This document shows, piece by piece, positions 26,273 through 34,554 of a stretch of DNA of 36,866 nucleotides. The translations under genes were made by a program, and so were the position numbers. Location: NCBI GenBank assembly GCA_012521395.1, contig JAAYML010000039.1, positions 1 to 36,866 on the forward strand. Reading direction: 5' to 3'. The first letter of the stretch is position 1. The number at the start of each line of letters is the position of its first letter. This stretch comes from Candidatus Epulonipiscium sp. (GTDB lineage: Bacteria; Bacillota; Clostridia; Lachnospirales; Defluviitaleaceae). The notes beneath the pieces were generated by a model. The model searched no databases and was not told the origin of the DNA. It was given only the letters and a program-made list of their open reading frames with translations.

Positions 26273-27001
26273 ATGATAAGAAAAATTGTTCATATTGATG
26301 AAGATAAATGCAACGGCTGTGGTTTATGTGTGGATGCATGTCATGAAGGCGCCATTGAACTGATTGATGGCAAGGCAAGACTGGTATCAGATGAATATTG
26401 TGACGGATTGGGAGATTGTTTGCCTGCATGCCCGGTAGGAGCAATAGAAATTATTGAAAGAGAAAGTCAGGCTTATAATGAAGAATTGGTGAATCAAAAA
26501 ATGGCCGAAAGAGAAAAGCTTAAAAAAGCACAAATGCCCTGTGGTTGTCCAGGAACCATGGCAAAGACCATTCAAAGAAAGCCAGCCGTTGTTAAAGAAA
26601 AAAATGAAGTTAAAGATGAAGCTAAAGTTGAACTTCAATCTCAGTTAATGCAGTGGCCGGTACAGTTAAGTTTAATTAATCCGGATGCGACCTATCTGGA
26701 TCATCCTCACTGGCTGATTGCAGCAGATTGTACGGCATATGCTTATGGTAATTTCCATGAGGATTTTATAAAGAATCATATTACCATGATTGGCTGTCCT
26801 AAGTTAGATGATGTCAATTACTATACTGAAAAACTGACAGAAATTTTATTAAAACATGACCCGCAAAGCATTACCGTGGTCAGAATGGAAGTGCCTTGCT
26901 GCACAGGGATTGCCGCAGCTGTAAAAAAAGCTATGCTTAATGCTGAAAAGATTGTTAATTACAGAGAAGTGATTATTAGTACATCTGGTGAAATAAAATA
27001 A
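26273..27001 (+). CDS. FrdX-like two-cluster ferredoxin-type iron-sulfur protein
   Basis: The N-terminus holds a [4Fe-4S] motif with Cys13, 16, 19 and 23 (CNGCGLCVDAC), followed by a second cysteine group Cys43, 49 and 53 in YCDGLGDCLPACPVGAI. A linker contains the characteristic MPCGCPGTMA. The C-terminal domain has AADCTAYAYGNFH, MIGCPKLDD and VVRMEVPCCTGIA. This architecture is a conserved anaerobe family, often beside hybrid-cluster protein or redox genes, and thought to be an electron-transfer or nitrosative-stress factor; no hcp is visible here. ATG 26273 follows AAAGGAGG. Stands alone between its promoter and a terminator. Confidence 0.82.
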   Translation: MIRKIVHIDEDKCNGCGLCVDACHEGAIELIDGKARLVSDEYCDGLGDCLPACPVGAIEIIERESQAYNEELVNQKMAEREKLKKAQMPCGCPGTMAKTIQRKPAVVKEKNEVKDEAKVELQSQLMQWPVQLSLINPDATYLDHPHWLIAADCTAYAYGNFHEDFIKNHITMIGCPKLDDVNYYTEKLTEILLKHDPQSITVVRMEVPCCTGIAAAVKKAMLNAEKIVNYREVIISTSGEIK

Positions 27002-27031
27002 GTTGCACATATTCTGTGCAACTTATTTTTT
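26997..27031 (+). terminator. terminator of the FrdX-like gene
   Basis: AAGTTGCACA (27000-27009) pairs with TGTGCAACTT (27015-27024), extendable to AATAAG/CTTATT, followed by ATTTTTT. The stop codon lies in the 5' arm. Confidence 0.92.
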
Positions 27032-27137
27032 ATGTTAAGATAGATTGAAACCTATTATAATTTGTGTTAGGATTGAGTATGATATATATAATATGAGCTA
27101 AGAATAGGAAGATATACTATAAGGAGGACGGCTGTTA

Positions 27138-28799
27138 ATGGAGTCTAATAAAAAACAAATAAATGAAGATCATTCTAATTTTATTCATGACATCATTGAT
27201 AAAGACTTAGCAGAAGGTGTGGTTAAAAAGGTTCATACACGTTTCCCTCCGGAACCCAATGGCTATTTACATATTGGACATGCAAAGGCAATCTGGCTTG
27301 ATTTTAGTACGGCTGAAAAATATGGTGGTCTTTGTAATTTAAGATTTGATGATACCAATCCGACAGCAGAAGATGTAGAATATGTAGAATCCATTAAAGA
27401 AGACGTAAGATGGCTGGGTTACGACTGGGGTGACAGACTTTATTATGCTTCCTGGTACTTTGACCAGCTTTATGAATATGCGATAGAACTGATTAAAAAG
27501 GGTAAGGCTTATGTGGATGATTTAACTGCCGAAGAAATCAGGGAATACAGGGGCACTTTAACTGAGCCGGGAAAAGAAAGTACTTACAGAAACCGTTCAG
27601 TAGAAGAAAATCTGGATTTATTTATCAGAATGAAAAACGGGGAATTTCCTGATGGCTCCAGGGTACTCCGGGCTAAAATTGATATGGCTTCTCCTAATAT
27701 GAACATGAGAGACCCTGTCATTTACCGTATTGCTCATGTAAAACATCATAATACAGGTGATAAATGGTGTATTTATCCCATGTACGACTTTGCCCATCCT
27801 TTATCAGATGCTATTGAAGGGATTACACATTCCATTTGTACTTTAGAATTTGAAGACCATAGGCCTTTATATAATTGGTTTTTGGAAGCCCTTGAAATTG
27901 AAAACCGTCCTAAACAAATCGAGTTTGCAAGGCTTGAAGTTTCTAACATGGTAACCAGTAAGAGAAAACTCCGTAGTTTAGTTGAAGAAAAAATTGTAGA
28001 CGGTTGGGATGATCCCCGTATGCCTACAATTTCAGGTTTAAGAAGAAGAGGCTACACGCCTGAAGCCATAAAAGATTTTTGTCAAAAAACTGGTGTTGCT
28101 AAAAATAAAGGTGTAGTAGACATCTCATTTTTAGAGCATTGTATCCGTGAAGACTTAAAACTTAAAAAACCAAGAATTATGGCTGTTTTAGATCCTCTTA
28201 AGGTGGTTATCACCAATTATCCGGAAGGACAAGTTGAAATGCTGGATGTTGAAAATAATGCTGAAAATCCAGAAATGGGAACAAGACAAGTTCCTTTTTC
28301 CAGAGTAATATACATTGAGAGAGAAGATTTTATGGAAGATCCACCAAAGAAATTCTTCCGTTTATCCCCTGGCAAGGAAGTAAGATTAAAGAATGCATAT
28401 TTTATTAAATGTGAAAAAGTCATTAAGGATGAAAAAACAGGAGAAATTATCGAACTTCACTGTACTTATGATCCGGAAACCAAAAGTGGAAGCGGTTTTT
28501 CGGGAAGAAAAGTAAAAGGAACCATTCATTGGGTTTCAGCAGAACATGGAGTTCCGGCAGAAGTAAGATTATATGACCATCTGTTTATAGAAGATGAACA
28601 GACAGGAGAATTAGTTATTAACCCTGACTCTTTAAAGGTATTAAAAAATTGTCTCATTGAACCTTCCATAAAAGAGGCTAAGAAAGGGGACCAATTCCAA
28701 TTTTTACGTCATGGTTATTTTTGCATAGATACGAAAGATACAACGGATGAAAAGCTTGTATTTAACCGGATAGTTTCTTTGAAAAGTTCATGGAAATAG
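27138..28799 (+). CDS. glnS: glutaminyl-tRNA synthetase
   Basis: It charges tRNA-Gln with glutamine directly. It is class Ic with HIGH at residues 45-48 in [17 protein letters not shown] and the KMSKS-type loop as VTSKRKL (272-278). Features that separate GlnRS from GluRS are the FPPEPNG start and the full two-barrel anticodon-binding C-terminus ([31 protein letters not shown]). It has 553 residues, equal to E. coli GlnS in size. ATG 27138 follows AAGGAGG. No T-box leader is visible in the 106 bases upstream. GlnRS is uncommon in Firmicutes, most of which use Glu-tRNA-Gln amidation. Confidence 0.95.
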   Translation: MESNKKQINEDHSNFIHDIIDKDLAEGVVKKVHTRFPPEPNGYLHIGHAKAIWLDFSTAEKYGGLCNLRFDDTNPTAEDVEYVESIKEDVRWLGYDWGDRLYYASWYFDQLYEYAIELIKKGKAYVDDLTAEEIREYRGTLTEPGKESTYRNRSVEENLDLFIRMKNGEFPDGSRVLRAKIDMASPNMNMRDPVIYRIAHVKHHNTGDKWCIYPMYDFAHPLSDAIEGITHSICTLEFEDHRPLYNWFLEALEIENRPKQIEFARLEVSNMVTSKRKLRSLVEEKIVDGWDDPRMPTISGLRRRGYTPEAIKDFCQKTGVAKNKGVVDISFLEHCIREDLKLKKPRIMAVLDPLKVVITNYPEGQVEMLDVENNAENPEMGTRQVPFSRVIYIEREDFMEDPPKKFFRLSPGKEVRLKNAYFIKCEKVIKDEKTGEIIELHCTYDPETKSGSGFSGRKVKGTIHWVSAEHGVPAEVRLYDHLFIEDEQTGELVINPDSLKVLKNCLIEPSIKEAKKGDQFQFLRHGYFCIDTKDTTDEKLVFNRIVSLKSSWK

Positions 28800-28806
28800 T
28801 AAGCTT

Positions 28807-28847
28807 AAAAACAAGCGGTTTATCATTTAAAATCGCTTGTTTTTTTA
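28807..28847 (+). terminator. glnS terminator
   Basis: AAAACAAGCG (28808-28817) pairs with CGCTTGTTTT (28834-28843), with the T-run continuing to 28847. Confidence 0.88.
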
Positions 28848-28906
28848 TTGCAAAGTGAAAAAATTTTCTTGTAAAAATAAAAATGAAAAAAATTTTCTTT
28901 TTTCTA

Positions 28907-28935
28907 TTGACATCTAATTCGACAAAATATACAAT
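28907..28935 (+). promoter_or_regulatory. nan operon promoter P1
   Basis: TTGACA (28907-28912), 17-base spacer, TACAAT (28930-28935). One copy of the 16-bp repeat lies within the spacer and -10, a position where a bound repressor would block polymerase. Confidence 0.65.
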
Positions 28936-28976
28936 GTAATTACAAGATATTACGTACCGGTCGACAAAATATACAA
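28919..28976 (+). repeat. tandem 16-bp direct repeats in the nan promoter region (candidate operators)
   Basis: TCGACAAAATATACAA occurs exactly at 28919-28934 and again at 28961-28976, start to start 42 bases, four helical turns. Both copies overlap promoter elements, so they are likely operators, possibly for the RpiR regulator encoded at 35260. The first copy with its preceding T gives TTCGACA, which on the other strand is the Spo0A box TGTCGAA; the second differs in one base. Confidence 0.6.
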
Positions 28977-28988
28977 AATAGGTATAAT
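28961..28988 (+). promoter_or_regulatory. nan operon promoter P2
   Basis: TCGACA (28961-28966, inside the second repeat copy), 16-base spacer, perfect TATAAT (28983-28988). It lies about 42 bases before the ribosome site of the first permease gene. Confidence 0.5.
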
Positions 28989-29039
28989 AATTGGATATTA
29001 TTAGATAATAATCAATATTAAAGAATGTAGGAGGATAAC

Positions 29040-29957
29040 ATGGCACGCATTAGAAAATTCCGGCAAAATAACATGGAGAGGCAATTACCTGGTTCAAAGA
29101 AATCTTTCCCTTACATGCTCAATATCCCGATGTTTTTATATTTGGCATGTGTATTATTTATGCCAATGATATGGGGGATTTCTTTGAGCTTTACCGATAA
29201 GGCGATTGGAGGAGAGGCAAGCTTTATTGGATTAGGTAATTACATTAAATTGATTAATGATAAGGAATATTTATTATCTTTATGGAAGACGCTTCAATTT
29301 GCTTCAATCTCACTATTGTTTAAGTTGCTTTTAGGGGTTTTAATGGCAGTCGTTCTAAATGTTGAATTTAAAGGCAGAAACATTGCAAGAGCTTTATTAT
29401 TGATACCATGGACTCTTCCGAATGTTGTAGCAGTATTAAATTGGAAATGGTTATTTGCTTCAACAGGAGGAATTATAAATCACATTTTAAAATTGGTTGG
29501 AATCATTGATAAAGATATTGTCTGGTTTGGAACAGCAGGATTAGCATTAGCGACAATCATTGTAGCCAATGTATGGCGAGGAACTCCTTTCTTTGGGATA
29601 TCAATCCTGGCAAAGTTACAGACGATTTCCAAAGATTATTATGAAGCAGCAGATATTGACGGGGCAAAGGTATGGCAAAAATTCTTTTATATTACCCTTC
29701 CCTCTATCATGGATACCATTTTCTTGACAACTCTGATGTCCAGTATTTGGACCATTAACGAATTTGAAACGGTTTGGTTGTTGACTGGAGGAGGACCTAA
29801 TGGTCAAACCCAGGTAATGAATGTCTATAGTTATAAAACAGCTATGGCAAGCATGCAGATTGGACGGGGTATAGCGGTTTCAGTGTTAGCAATGCCCGTA
29901 TTCTTATTGATTATTAGTTTGATAACGAAAAAATCCCTTGCGGATGAGAAAATGTAA
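29040..29957 (+). CDS. CUT1 ABC transporter permease 1 (probable sialic acid uptake)
   Basis: An integral membrane permease of the MalF/UgpA type with about six helices and the ATPase-contact EAA motif EAADIDGAKVWQKFFYITLP. A typical N-terminal segment FLYLACVLFMPMIWGISLSFTD is present. ATG 29040 follows TAGGAGG. No ATP-binding gene is in the locus; CUT1 systems often borrow a shared MsmK-type ATPase encoded elsewhere. Assignment to sialic acid rests on the nan genes downstream in the same operon. Confidence 0.88.
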   Translation: MARIRKFRQNNMERQLPGSKKSFPYMLNIPMFLYLACVLFMPMIWGISLSFTDKAIGGEASFIGLGNYIKLINDKEYLLSLWKTLQFASISLLFKLLLGVLMAVVLNVEFKGRNIARALLLIPWTLPNVVAVLNWKWLFASTGGIINHILKLVGIIDKDIVWFGTAGLALATIIVANVWRGTPFFGISILAKLQTISKDYYEAADIDGAKVWQKFFYITLPSIMDTIFLTTLMSSIWTINEFETVWLLTGGGPNGQTQVMNVYSYKTAMASMQIGRGIAVSVLAMPVFLLIISLITKKSLADEKM

Positions 29958-29971
29958 GGAAGGTGAGAAAT

Positions 29972-30799
29972 ATGCAGAATAAATTAGTGACCATTCTACA
30001 CCGGATAACTGTAGCGTTATTCTTAATTATTGCTCTGTTTCCTATATATTGGATGCTTAATACTTCATTAAAAACACAGGGTGAAGTTTATAGCAAGATA
30101 CCTACCTTCCTGCCAAAAAATCCAACATTAAATAACTTTAAGTATTTAATTTTTGAAACACCTTTTATGAATGCATTAAAAAACAGCTTCTTAGTAGCGC
30201 TTGTTGTAACCGTTTTGTCAATTATCATTGCTTATCCGACAGCGTATTCAATATCGCGCTTAAAATTTAAAGGAAGAAATACCTTTGCGAAAGTTATATT
30301 GTTTTGCTACCTGCTGCCTTCCTCGGTGTTATATATACCTTTGTACATTTTTGTATCCAGAGTGGGCTTATCAGATAACATAATGGGTTTAATGCTTATA
30401 TACCCGACTTTTACACTTCCTTATGTCGCCTGGATTTTAATCCCTCACATATCCTCAATACCATATGACATTGAGGAGGCTGCATTGGTAGATGGTTGCA
30501 GTAAATTTAAAATCATGTATCAGATTATTTTTCCTTTAACGATACCAGGAGTTATTTCGACAGCTATTTTTGCTTTTGCTATGTGTTGGGGTGAGTATTT
30601 GTACGCATTAGTAAATATAACAGATACTCAGGCAAAGACGTTCCCATTGATTATAGCAGGATTGATTTATGGTGACTTATATCCCTGGGGACAGATAATG
30701 GCAGGTTCCATAATAGGATGTATTCCAATACTTATTATTTATATCGCTTCATCGAGATTTTTAACGGGCGGTGCAACGGCCGGAGGCGTAAAAGGTTAA
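29972..30799 (+). CDS. CUT1 ABC transporter permease 2 (probable sialic acid uptake)
   Basis: A MalG/UgpE-type permease of 275 residues with six helices, FPIYWMLNTSLKTQGEV near the N-terminus and the EAA motif EEAALVDGCSKFKIMYQIIF. ATG 29972 is chosen because AAGGAAGGTGAG sits about six bases upstream; GTG 29963 lies within that ribosome site. It follows the first permease by 14 bases. Confidence 0.88.
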   Translation: MQNKLVTILHRITVALFLIIALFPIYWMLNTSLKTQGEVYSKIPTFLPKNPTLNNFKYLIFETPFMNALKNSFLVALVVTVLSIIIAYPTAYSISRLKFKGRNTFAKVILFCYLLPSSVLYIPLYIFVSRVGLSDNIMGLMLIYPTFTLPYVAWILIPHISSIPYDIEEAALVDGCSKFKIMYQIIFPLTIPGVISTAIFAFAMCWGEYLYALVNITDTQAKTFPLIIAGLIYGDLYPWGQIMAGSIIGCIPILIIYIASSRFLTGGATAGGVKG

Positions 30800-30815
30800 A
30801 CAATTTCTGTGGTAT

Positions 30816-30865
30816 AAATTTTCCGGCAATATACGATAAAGACTTAAATATATTGCAGGAAATTT
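30816..30865 (+). promoter_or_regulatory. intercistronic hairpin between permease and binding-protein genes
   Basis: AAATTTTCC-G-GCAATATA pairs with TATATTGC-A-GGAA-ATTT around a 14-15 base loop. There is no clean T-run after it, so it is unlikely to be a full terminator. Such hairpins commonly protect mRNA or partly attenuate, allowing higher expression of the binding protein than of the permeases (inference). Confidence 0.6.
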
Positions 30866-30918
30866 ATATAAAAGTTTTATAAAAAATAAAAGATTTTTAA
30901 AACTTTAGGAGGGATCTC

Positions 30919-32292
30919 ATGAAGAAAAGGCTAGTTTCAATTCTTTTAATGGTTGCTTTACTGGTTTCTCTTTCAGCCTGTGGTGGGGGCAAAGATAACG
31001 CAGGTCAGACGGGTGAAAATACTGGTGGAAGCAATACTAGTCAAGGTGAGTCAAAGACTCAGGGTAAGCAACTAACGGTTTGGCTGGAAAAAGTTTTTAG
31101 TGATGATGCTAATGCAGAACTGCAAAAGAGAGTTCAGCAATTTGCAGATGAGAGCGGAATTGATGTTAAATTTGAACTTTTAGCGGCTACAGATTTTGTG
31201 CCCAAATTGAATGCTGCAATTGAAGCAGGAACAAATGTTCCGGATGTTACTTTAACTTCTGGGGCAATTACAAGAGTTTTAAACTATTATCCTAATATTC
31301 CTAACTTAGATGTAACAGGTTTAGTAGATGAAATTCATGCAAACAGACCATATTTTGAATCTATTCGTGAAGGTTCAAAAATTGAAGGTGTAAATTACTT
31401 TGTTCCTTTTTATAGTTCTTCAACTTTGATGTTTATCCGTAAAGATAAATTAGAAGAAAAAGGCATTACAAAATATCCTACAACCTGGGAAGAAGTATTT
31501 GAAGTAGCAGAAGCAGTATCAGATCCTAAAAATGGTTTTTATGGTTTGGGTATTGGTTGTGGTCCTACAGATGAAGACTGTGAAAATACATTCCGTATGA
31601 TTATGTGGAATAACGGGGCTTATGTCTTTAATGAAGATGGTACAGCAGCCATTAACAGTGAAAAAGCAAAAGAATTAATTAAAAAATATGCTGAAATGTA
31701 TGGAAAAGAAATCATACCACCGTCAGCTTCAACCTGGGATCCAGGTGGAAATAACAGCACATATTTAATGGGCGAATCAGCAATCGTATTTAATGCACCT
31801 ACGTTATATAATGCATTAAAAGGAGACGAAGCATATAAAGAAATACTTGAAAATACAGTAGCTTTAGCACCTCCTGCAGGAACAGATAACTCAGTGGTTA
31901 TGGAATTCATCAGCGGCTTTGCTATAATGAACACCTGTAAAGATGTAGAATCTGCGGAAAGTTTCATTAAATATATGTTAGATGCTGAATGGTACGATGA
32001 ATACTTCAAAATTACTGCACCAGTATTTGCACCAATATTCCAGGATGTAGAAAACGATGAATTTTGGGCAGAAGGTATCAATCAACAAGTAGTTAATTAT
32101 GCTAAAAACGCTTCTGGTTACTATGGATATCCTGTAAAGAGTATTGAAGGCAGAGTGACTGCTGCTAAACATTATTTTACTTACCCTGTTGCAGAATTAC
32201 TCAACTCTGTTGTTACAGGAACAAAAACAGTAGATGAAGCAGTTGAAAAAATGGAAGCAGATATAAAGCAAATTAGTTCAGAAATAAAGTAA
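30919..32292 (+). CDS. extracellular sugar-binding lipoprotein (ABC, probable sialic acid binding)
   Basis: A lipoprotein signal with lipobox LSAC and lipidated Cys21, then a Gly/Ser/Thr/Gln-rich linker and a family 1 solute-binding domain. Typical segments are QLTVWLEKVFSD, PDVTLTSGAITRV, PFYSSSTLMFIRKDKLEEKG, YPTTWEEVFEVAEAV and MGESAIVFNAPTLY. It would deliver substrate to the two upstream permeases. 457 residues, ATG 30919 after TAGGAGGG. Binding-protein families for sialic acid vary, so ligand identity is inferred from neighbours. Confidence 0.9.
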   Translation: MKKRLVSILLMVALLVSLSACGGGKDNAGQTGENTGGSNTSQGESKTQGKQLTVWLEKVFSDDANAELQKRVQQFADESGIDVKFELLAATDFVPKLNAAIEAGTNVPDVTLTSGAITRVLNYYPNIPNLDVTGLVDEIHANRPYFESIREGSKIEGVNYFVPFYSSSTLMFIRKDKLEEKGITKYPTTWEEVFEVAEAVSDPKNGFYGLGIGCGPTDEDCENTFRMIMWNNGAYVFNEDGTAAINSEKAKELIKKYAEMYGKEIIPPSASTWDPGGNNSTYLMGESAIVFNAPTLYNALKGDEAYKEILENTVALAPPAGTDNSVVMEFISGFAIMNTCKDVESAESFIKYMLDAEWYDEYFKITAPVFAPIFQDVENDEFWAEGINQQVVNYAKNASGYYGYPVKSIEGRVTAAKHYFTYPVAELLNSVVTGTKTVDEAVEKMEADIKQISSEIK

Positions 32293-32329
32293 AATGAATG
32301 CTTTTATTTCCAGAAGGAGAAAAACCGAC

Positions 32330-33319
32330 ATGAGTAAGAAGGTATGGGTAAATATTGATCCTCAAAAAGTCGATGTGTCATATTTGGAAAAGCGTTTAAA
32401 AGACAGTGGCTTTGAGGTGATTTATAAAGTCGTTCTTGCTGATGATGAAGCAGGGACAATTGAAATGGGGAATAGTGTTGATGCAGTGGTAAGTGTTTTT
32501 GAACGATGGAATGAAAGAACACTTCCGGCTGTACGCGGACATCTAAAGTTTATTCAGAGATATGGTGCAGGTATTGATAATATTAATCTGAAAGCTGCTA
32601 CTGAGGCTGGAATACCTGTTGCAAATGTACCAGGAGCTAATTCCGCCGCAGTAGCGGAAATTGCCCTGCTGCATATATTAAATTTAGGAAGACGTTTTAA
32701 GACAGTTATAGATGATACAAAAAAAGGTCTTTGGCCTTGTGCTATAACTGGAAATGAACTAGATGGAAAAGTAGTTGGTTTAGTTGGCTTCGGGAATATT
32801 GCAAAACAATTAGCCAGAATGCTTTCCGGTTTTGATGTAAAAATCCTTGTCTATGATTCTTATGCGCAAGCAGATACAAACCAATATGATGTGAAGGTTG
32901 TTCATTCTATAGAAGAGATATTCTTACAAAGTGATATTGTAAGTCTTCACGTACCTCTAAATGATGAAACAAGAGGAATGATTGACAAAAGATTGTTAAA
33001 TCTTATGAAACCTTCAGCGTATTTGGTGAATACTTGCAGGGGTGCTGTTATCAATGAAGCAGATTTAATTGAAGCCTTACGGGAGAAAAAGATCCGCGGG
33101 GCAGGGCTGGATGTATTAAGTTTAGAACCCCCAAGTTTGGACAATCCTTTATTATCTATGGACAACGTATTTGTTACGTCTCATATGGGGGCTGAAACAG
33201 CTGAATCCGGTTTACGTTCACAAAAAATTATGGCCGATACAATCGAAGCTTTCTTTTCAGGAAAGATTCCTGCCAATTTAATGAACAAAGAAATAGTAAA
33301 AGAGGGATATCATGAGTAG
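32330..33319 (+). CDS. D-isomer-specific 2-hydroxyacid dehydrogenase
   Basis: An NAD(P)-dependent oxidoreductase. The Rossmann motif is GLVGFGNIAKQLARML; catalytic Arg237 (NTCRGAV), Glu266 (LSLEPP) and His285 (TSHMGAE) are all present. It has 329 residues. ATG 32330 is preferred because GAAGGAG lies upstream; an in-frame ATG at 32294 is two bases after the preceding stop without a ribosome site. It sits inside the nan operon and overlaps nanA by eight bases, so a role tied to sialic acid or to the pyruvate released by NanA is likely. No such enzyme belongs to the standard nan pathway; the substrate is unknown. Confidence 0.9.
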   Translation: MSKKVWVNIDPQKVDVSYLEKRLKDSGFEVIYKVVLADDEAGTIEMGNSVDAVVSVFERWNERTLPAVRGHLKFIQRYGAGIDNINLKAATEAGIPVANVPGANSAAVAEIALLHILNLGRRFKTVIDDTKKGLWPCAITGNELDGKVVGLVGFGNIAKQLARMLSGFDVKILVYDSYAQADTNQYDVKVVHSIEEIFLQSDIVSLHVPLNDETRGMIDKRLLNLMKPSAYLVNTCRGAVINEADLIEALREKKIRGAGLDVLSLEPPSLDNPLLSMDNVFVTSHMGAETAESGLRSQKIMADTIEAFFSGKIPANLMNKEIVKEGYHE

Positions 33320-34223
33320 ACTAGACAAATATAGAGGAATTTTCCCGGCATTTTATGCTTGCTATGATGATAATGGGGATGTCAGTCCTGAACGTACCAG
33401 GCTGTTTACCCAATATCTGATTGATAAAGGGGTTAAAGGCTTGTATGTTTGTGGAAGTTCAGGAGAATGTATTTATCAAAATGTAGAAGAAAGAAAAATA
33501 ATTCTTGAAAACGTCATGGAAGTTGCAAAAGGGAAAATTACCATCATTGCTCATATTGCTGCACCATCTACCCGGGACAGTATTGAGCTTGCAAAACACG
33601 CAGAAAAATGTGGGGTAGATGCTGTAGCAGCAATTCCCCCCATCTATTTTAGGTTACCTGAATATGCTATTGAAAAATATTGGAATGACATGATTGATGC
33701 AACAGATTTAGACTTTGTTATTTACAACATTCCAGGAACAACAGGTTATGCCTTGACTTTAGATTTATTTAAGAGGATGATTAAGAATAAAAAAGTGATA
33801 GGTATCAAAAATTCCTCCATGCCTACACAAGATATTCAGATTTTCAAAGCAGCGGGTGGAGAAGATTTTATTGTCTTTAATGGTCCAGATGAGCAATTTG
33901 TAGCTGGCAGAGCAATTGGCGCAGACGGAGGTATTGGCGGTACTTACGCAGTGATGCCTGAATTGTTCATAAAAGCAGATGAATTAATACGCTCAGGTGA
34001 CTTTGTTACTGCAAAAGAAATTCAATATGAGATCAACAAAGTTATTTTTGCAATGCTTTCTTGTCATGGAAATTTATATTCTGTTGCAAAAGAAATATTA
34101 AGAATTCAGGGTATAGATATTGGTGAGGCGAGATTACCGCTGCCAAGGTTTACCGAAGATGATTTACCAACCATTCATCAATGTGTTGAAATCATCGAAA
34201 AAGCGAAAAAGAAATTTTGTTAA
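33312..34223 (+). CDS. nanA: N-acetylneuraminate lyase
   Basis: A class I aldolase of the DHDPS/NAL family that splits Neu5Ac into ManNAc and pyruvate. The Schiff-base lysine is Lys166 (VIGIKNSS) and the proton-relay tyrosine Tyr138 (IYNIPGTTGY), one position off E. coli NanA (165 and 137). GLYVCGSSGE is the carboxylate loop. GADGGIGGTY plus EINKVI closely follow the NanA rather than the DapA pattern. nanE downstream supports this. 303 residues; ATG 33312 overlaps the dehydrogenase gene. Confidence 0.88.
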   Translation: MSRLDKYRGIFPAFYACYDDNGDVSPERTRLFTQYLIDKGVKGLYVCGSSGECIYQNVEERKIILENVMEVAKGKITIIAHIAAPSTRDSIELAKHAEKCGVDAVAAIPPIYFRLPEYAIEKYWNDMIDATDLDFVIYNIPGTTGYALTLDLFKRMIKNKKVIGIKNSSMPTQDIQIFKAAGGEDFIVFNGPDEQFVAGRAIGADGGIGGTYAVMPELFIKADELIRSGDFVTAKEIQYEINKVIFAMLSCHGNLYSVAKEILRIQGIDIGEARLPLPRFTEDDLPTIHQCVEIIEKAKKKFC

Positions 34224-34554
34224 TAACAAAATAGCCTTAAATATTTTCAATAAAATTTGGATGAATAAATAATCATTATTAAAATGAGAATTAGTGTTTT
34301 CGCATCTAATTCATGTATGATATGAATTCTATTTAAATGTTCTTATCACGGCAAGCTTCTTGATAAAATATTTAGATTGAGAAAGTGAAGACAAAGGTTC
34401 TTCCTTTCTCATTCTTATTATTCAGTTATTATATTTTTTTGATGGATAAGAATAAATCGATAAGGGTAAAAAAATGTTATATATGATACAATTTTTATAT
34501 GATATTATATATTTAAATAGATGGACATAGGAGTCTTTAGATAGTAGGTGAGAT
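34224..34554. other. 331-base gap inside the nan locus with competing hairpins
   Basis: No convincing gene. GAATTAG (34288-34294) can pair with CTAATTC (34306-34312), while AATTCAT (34308-34314) can pair with ATGAATT (34322-34328); the two share bases and exclude each other. A stronger hairpin spans 34378-34411. A possible extended -10, TGATACAAT, ends at 34492 and could start a separate nanE transcript. Confidence 0.5.
34378..34411 (+). terminator. hairpin after nanA, possible partial terminator
   Basis: TGAGAAAG-T-GAAG pairs with CTTC-CTTTCTCA with one bulged T. The following bases are TTCTTATTATT rather than a pure T-run, so termination may be incomplete. Confidence 0.5.

Noticed and set aside
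27001-27137. T-box leader before glnS
   Set aside because: The gap is too short and lacks the T-box sequence and specifier stem.
28848-29039. Catabolite-responsive element (cre) in the nan promoter region
   Set aside because: No sequence close enough to the CcpA consensus was found.
31620-32081. 153-codon minus-strand ORF inside the binding-protein gene
   Set aside because: Entirely antisense to a clearly coding lipoprotein gene; no family resemblance.
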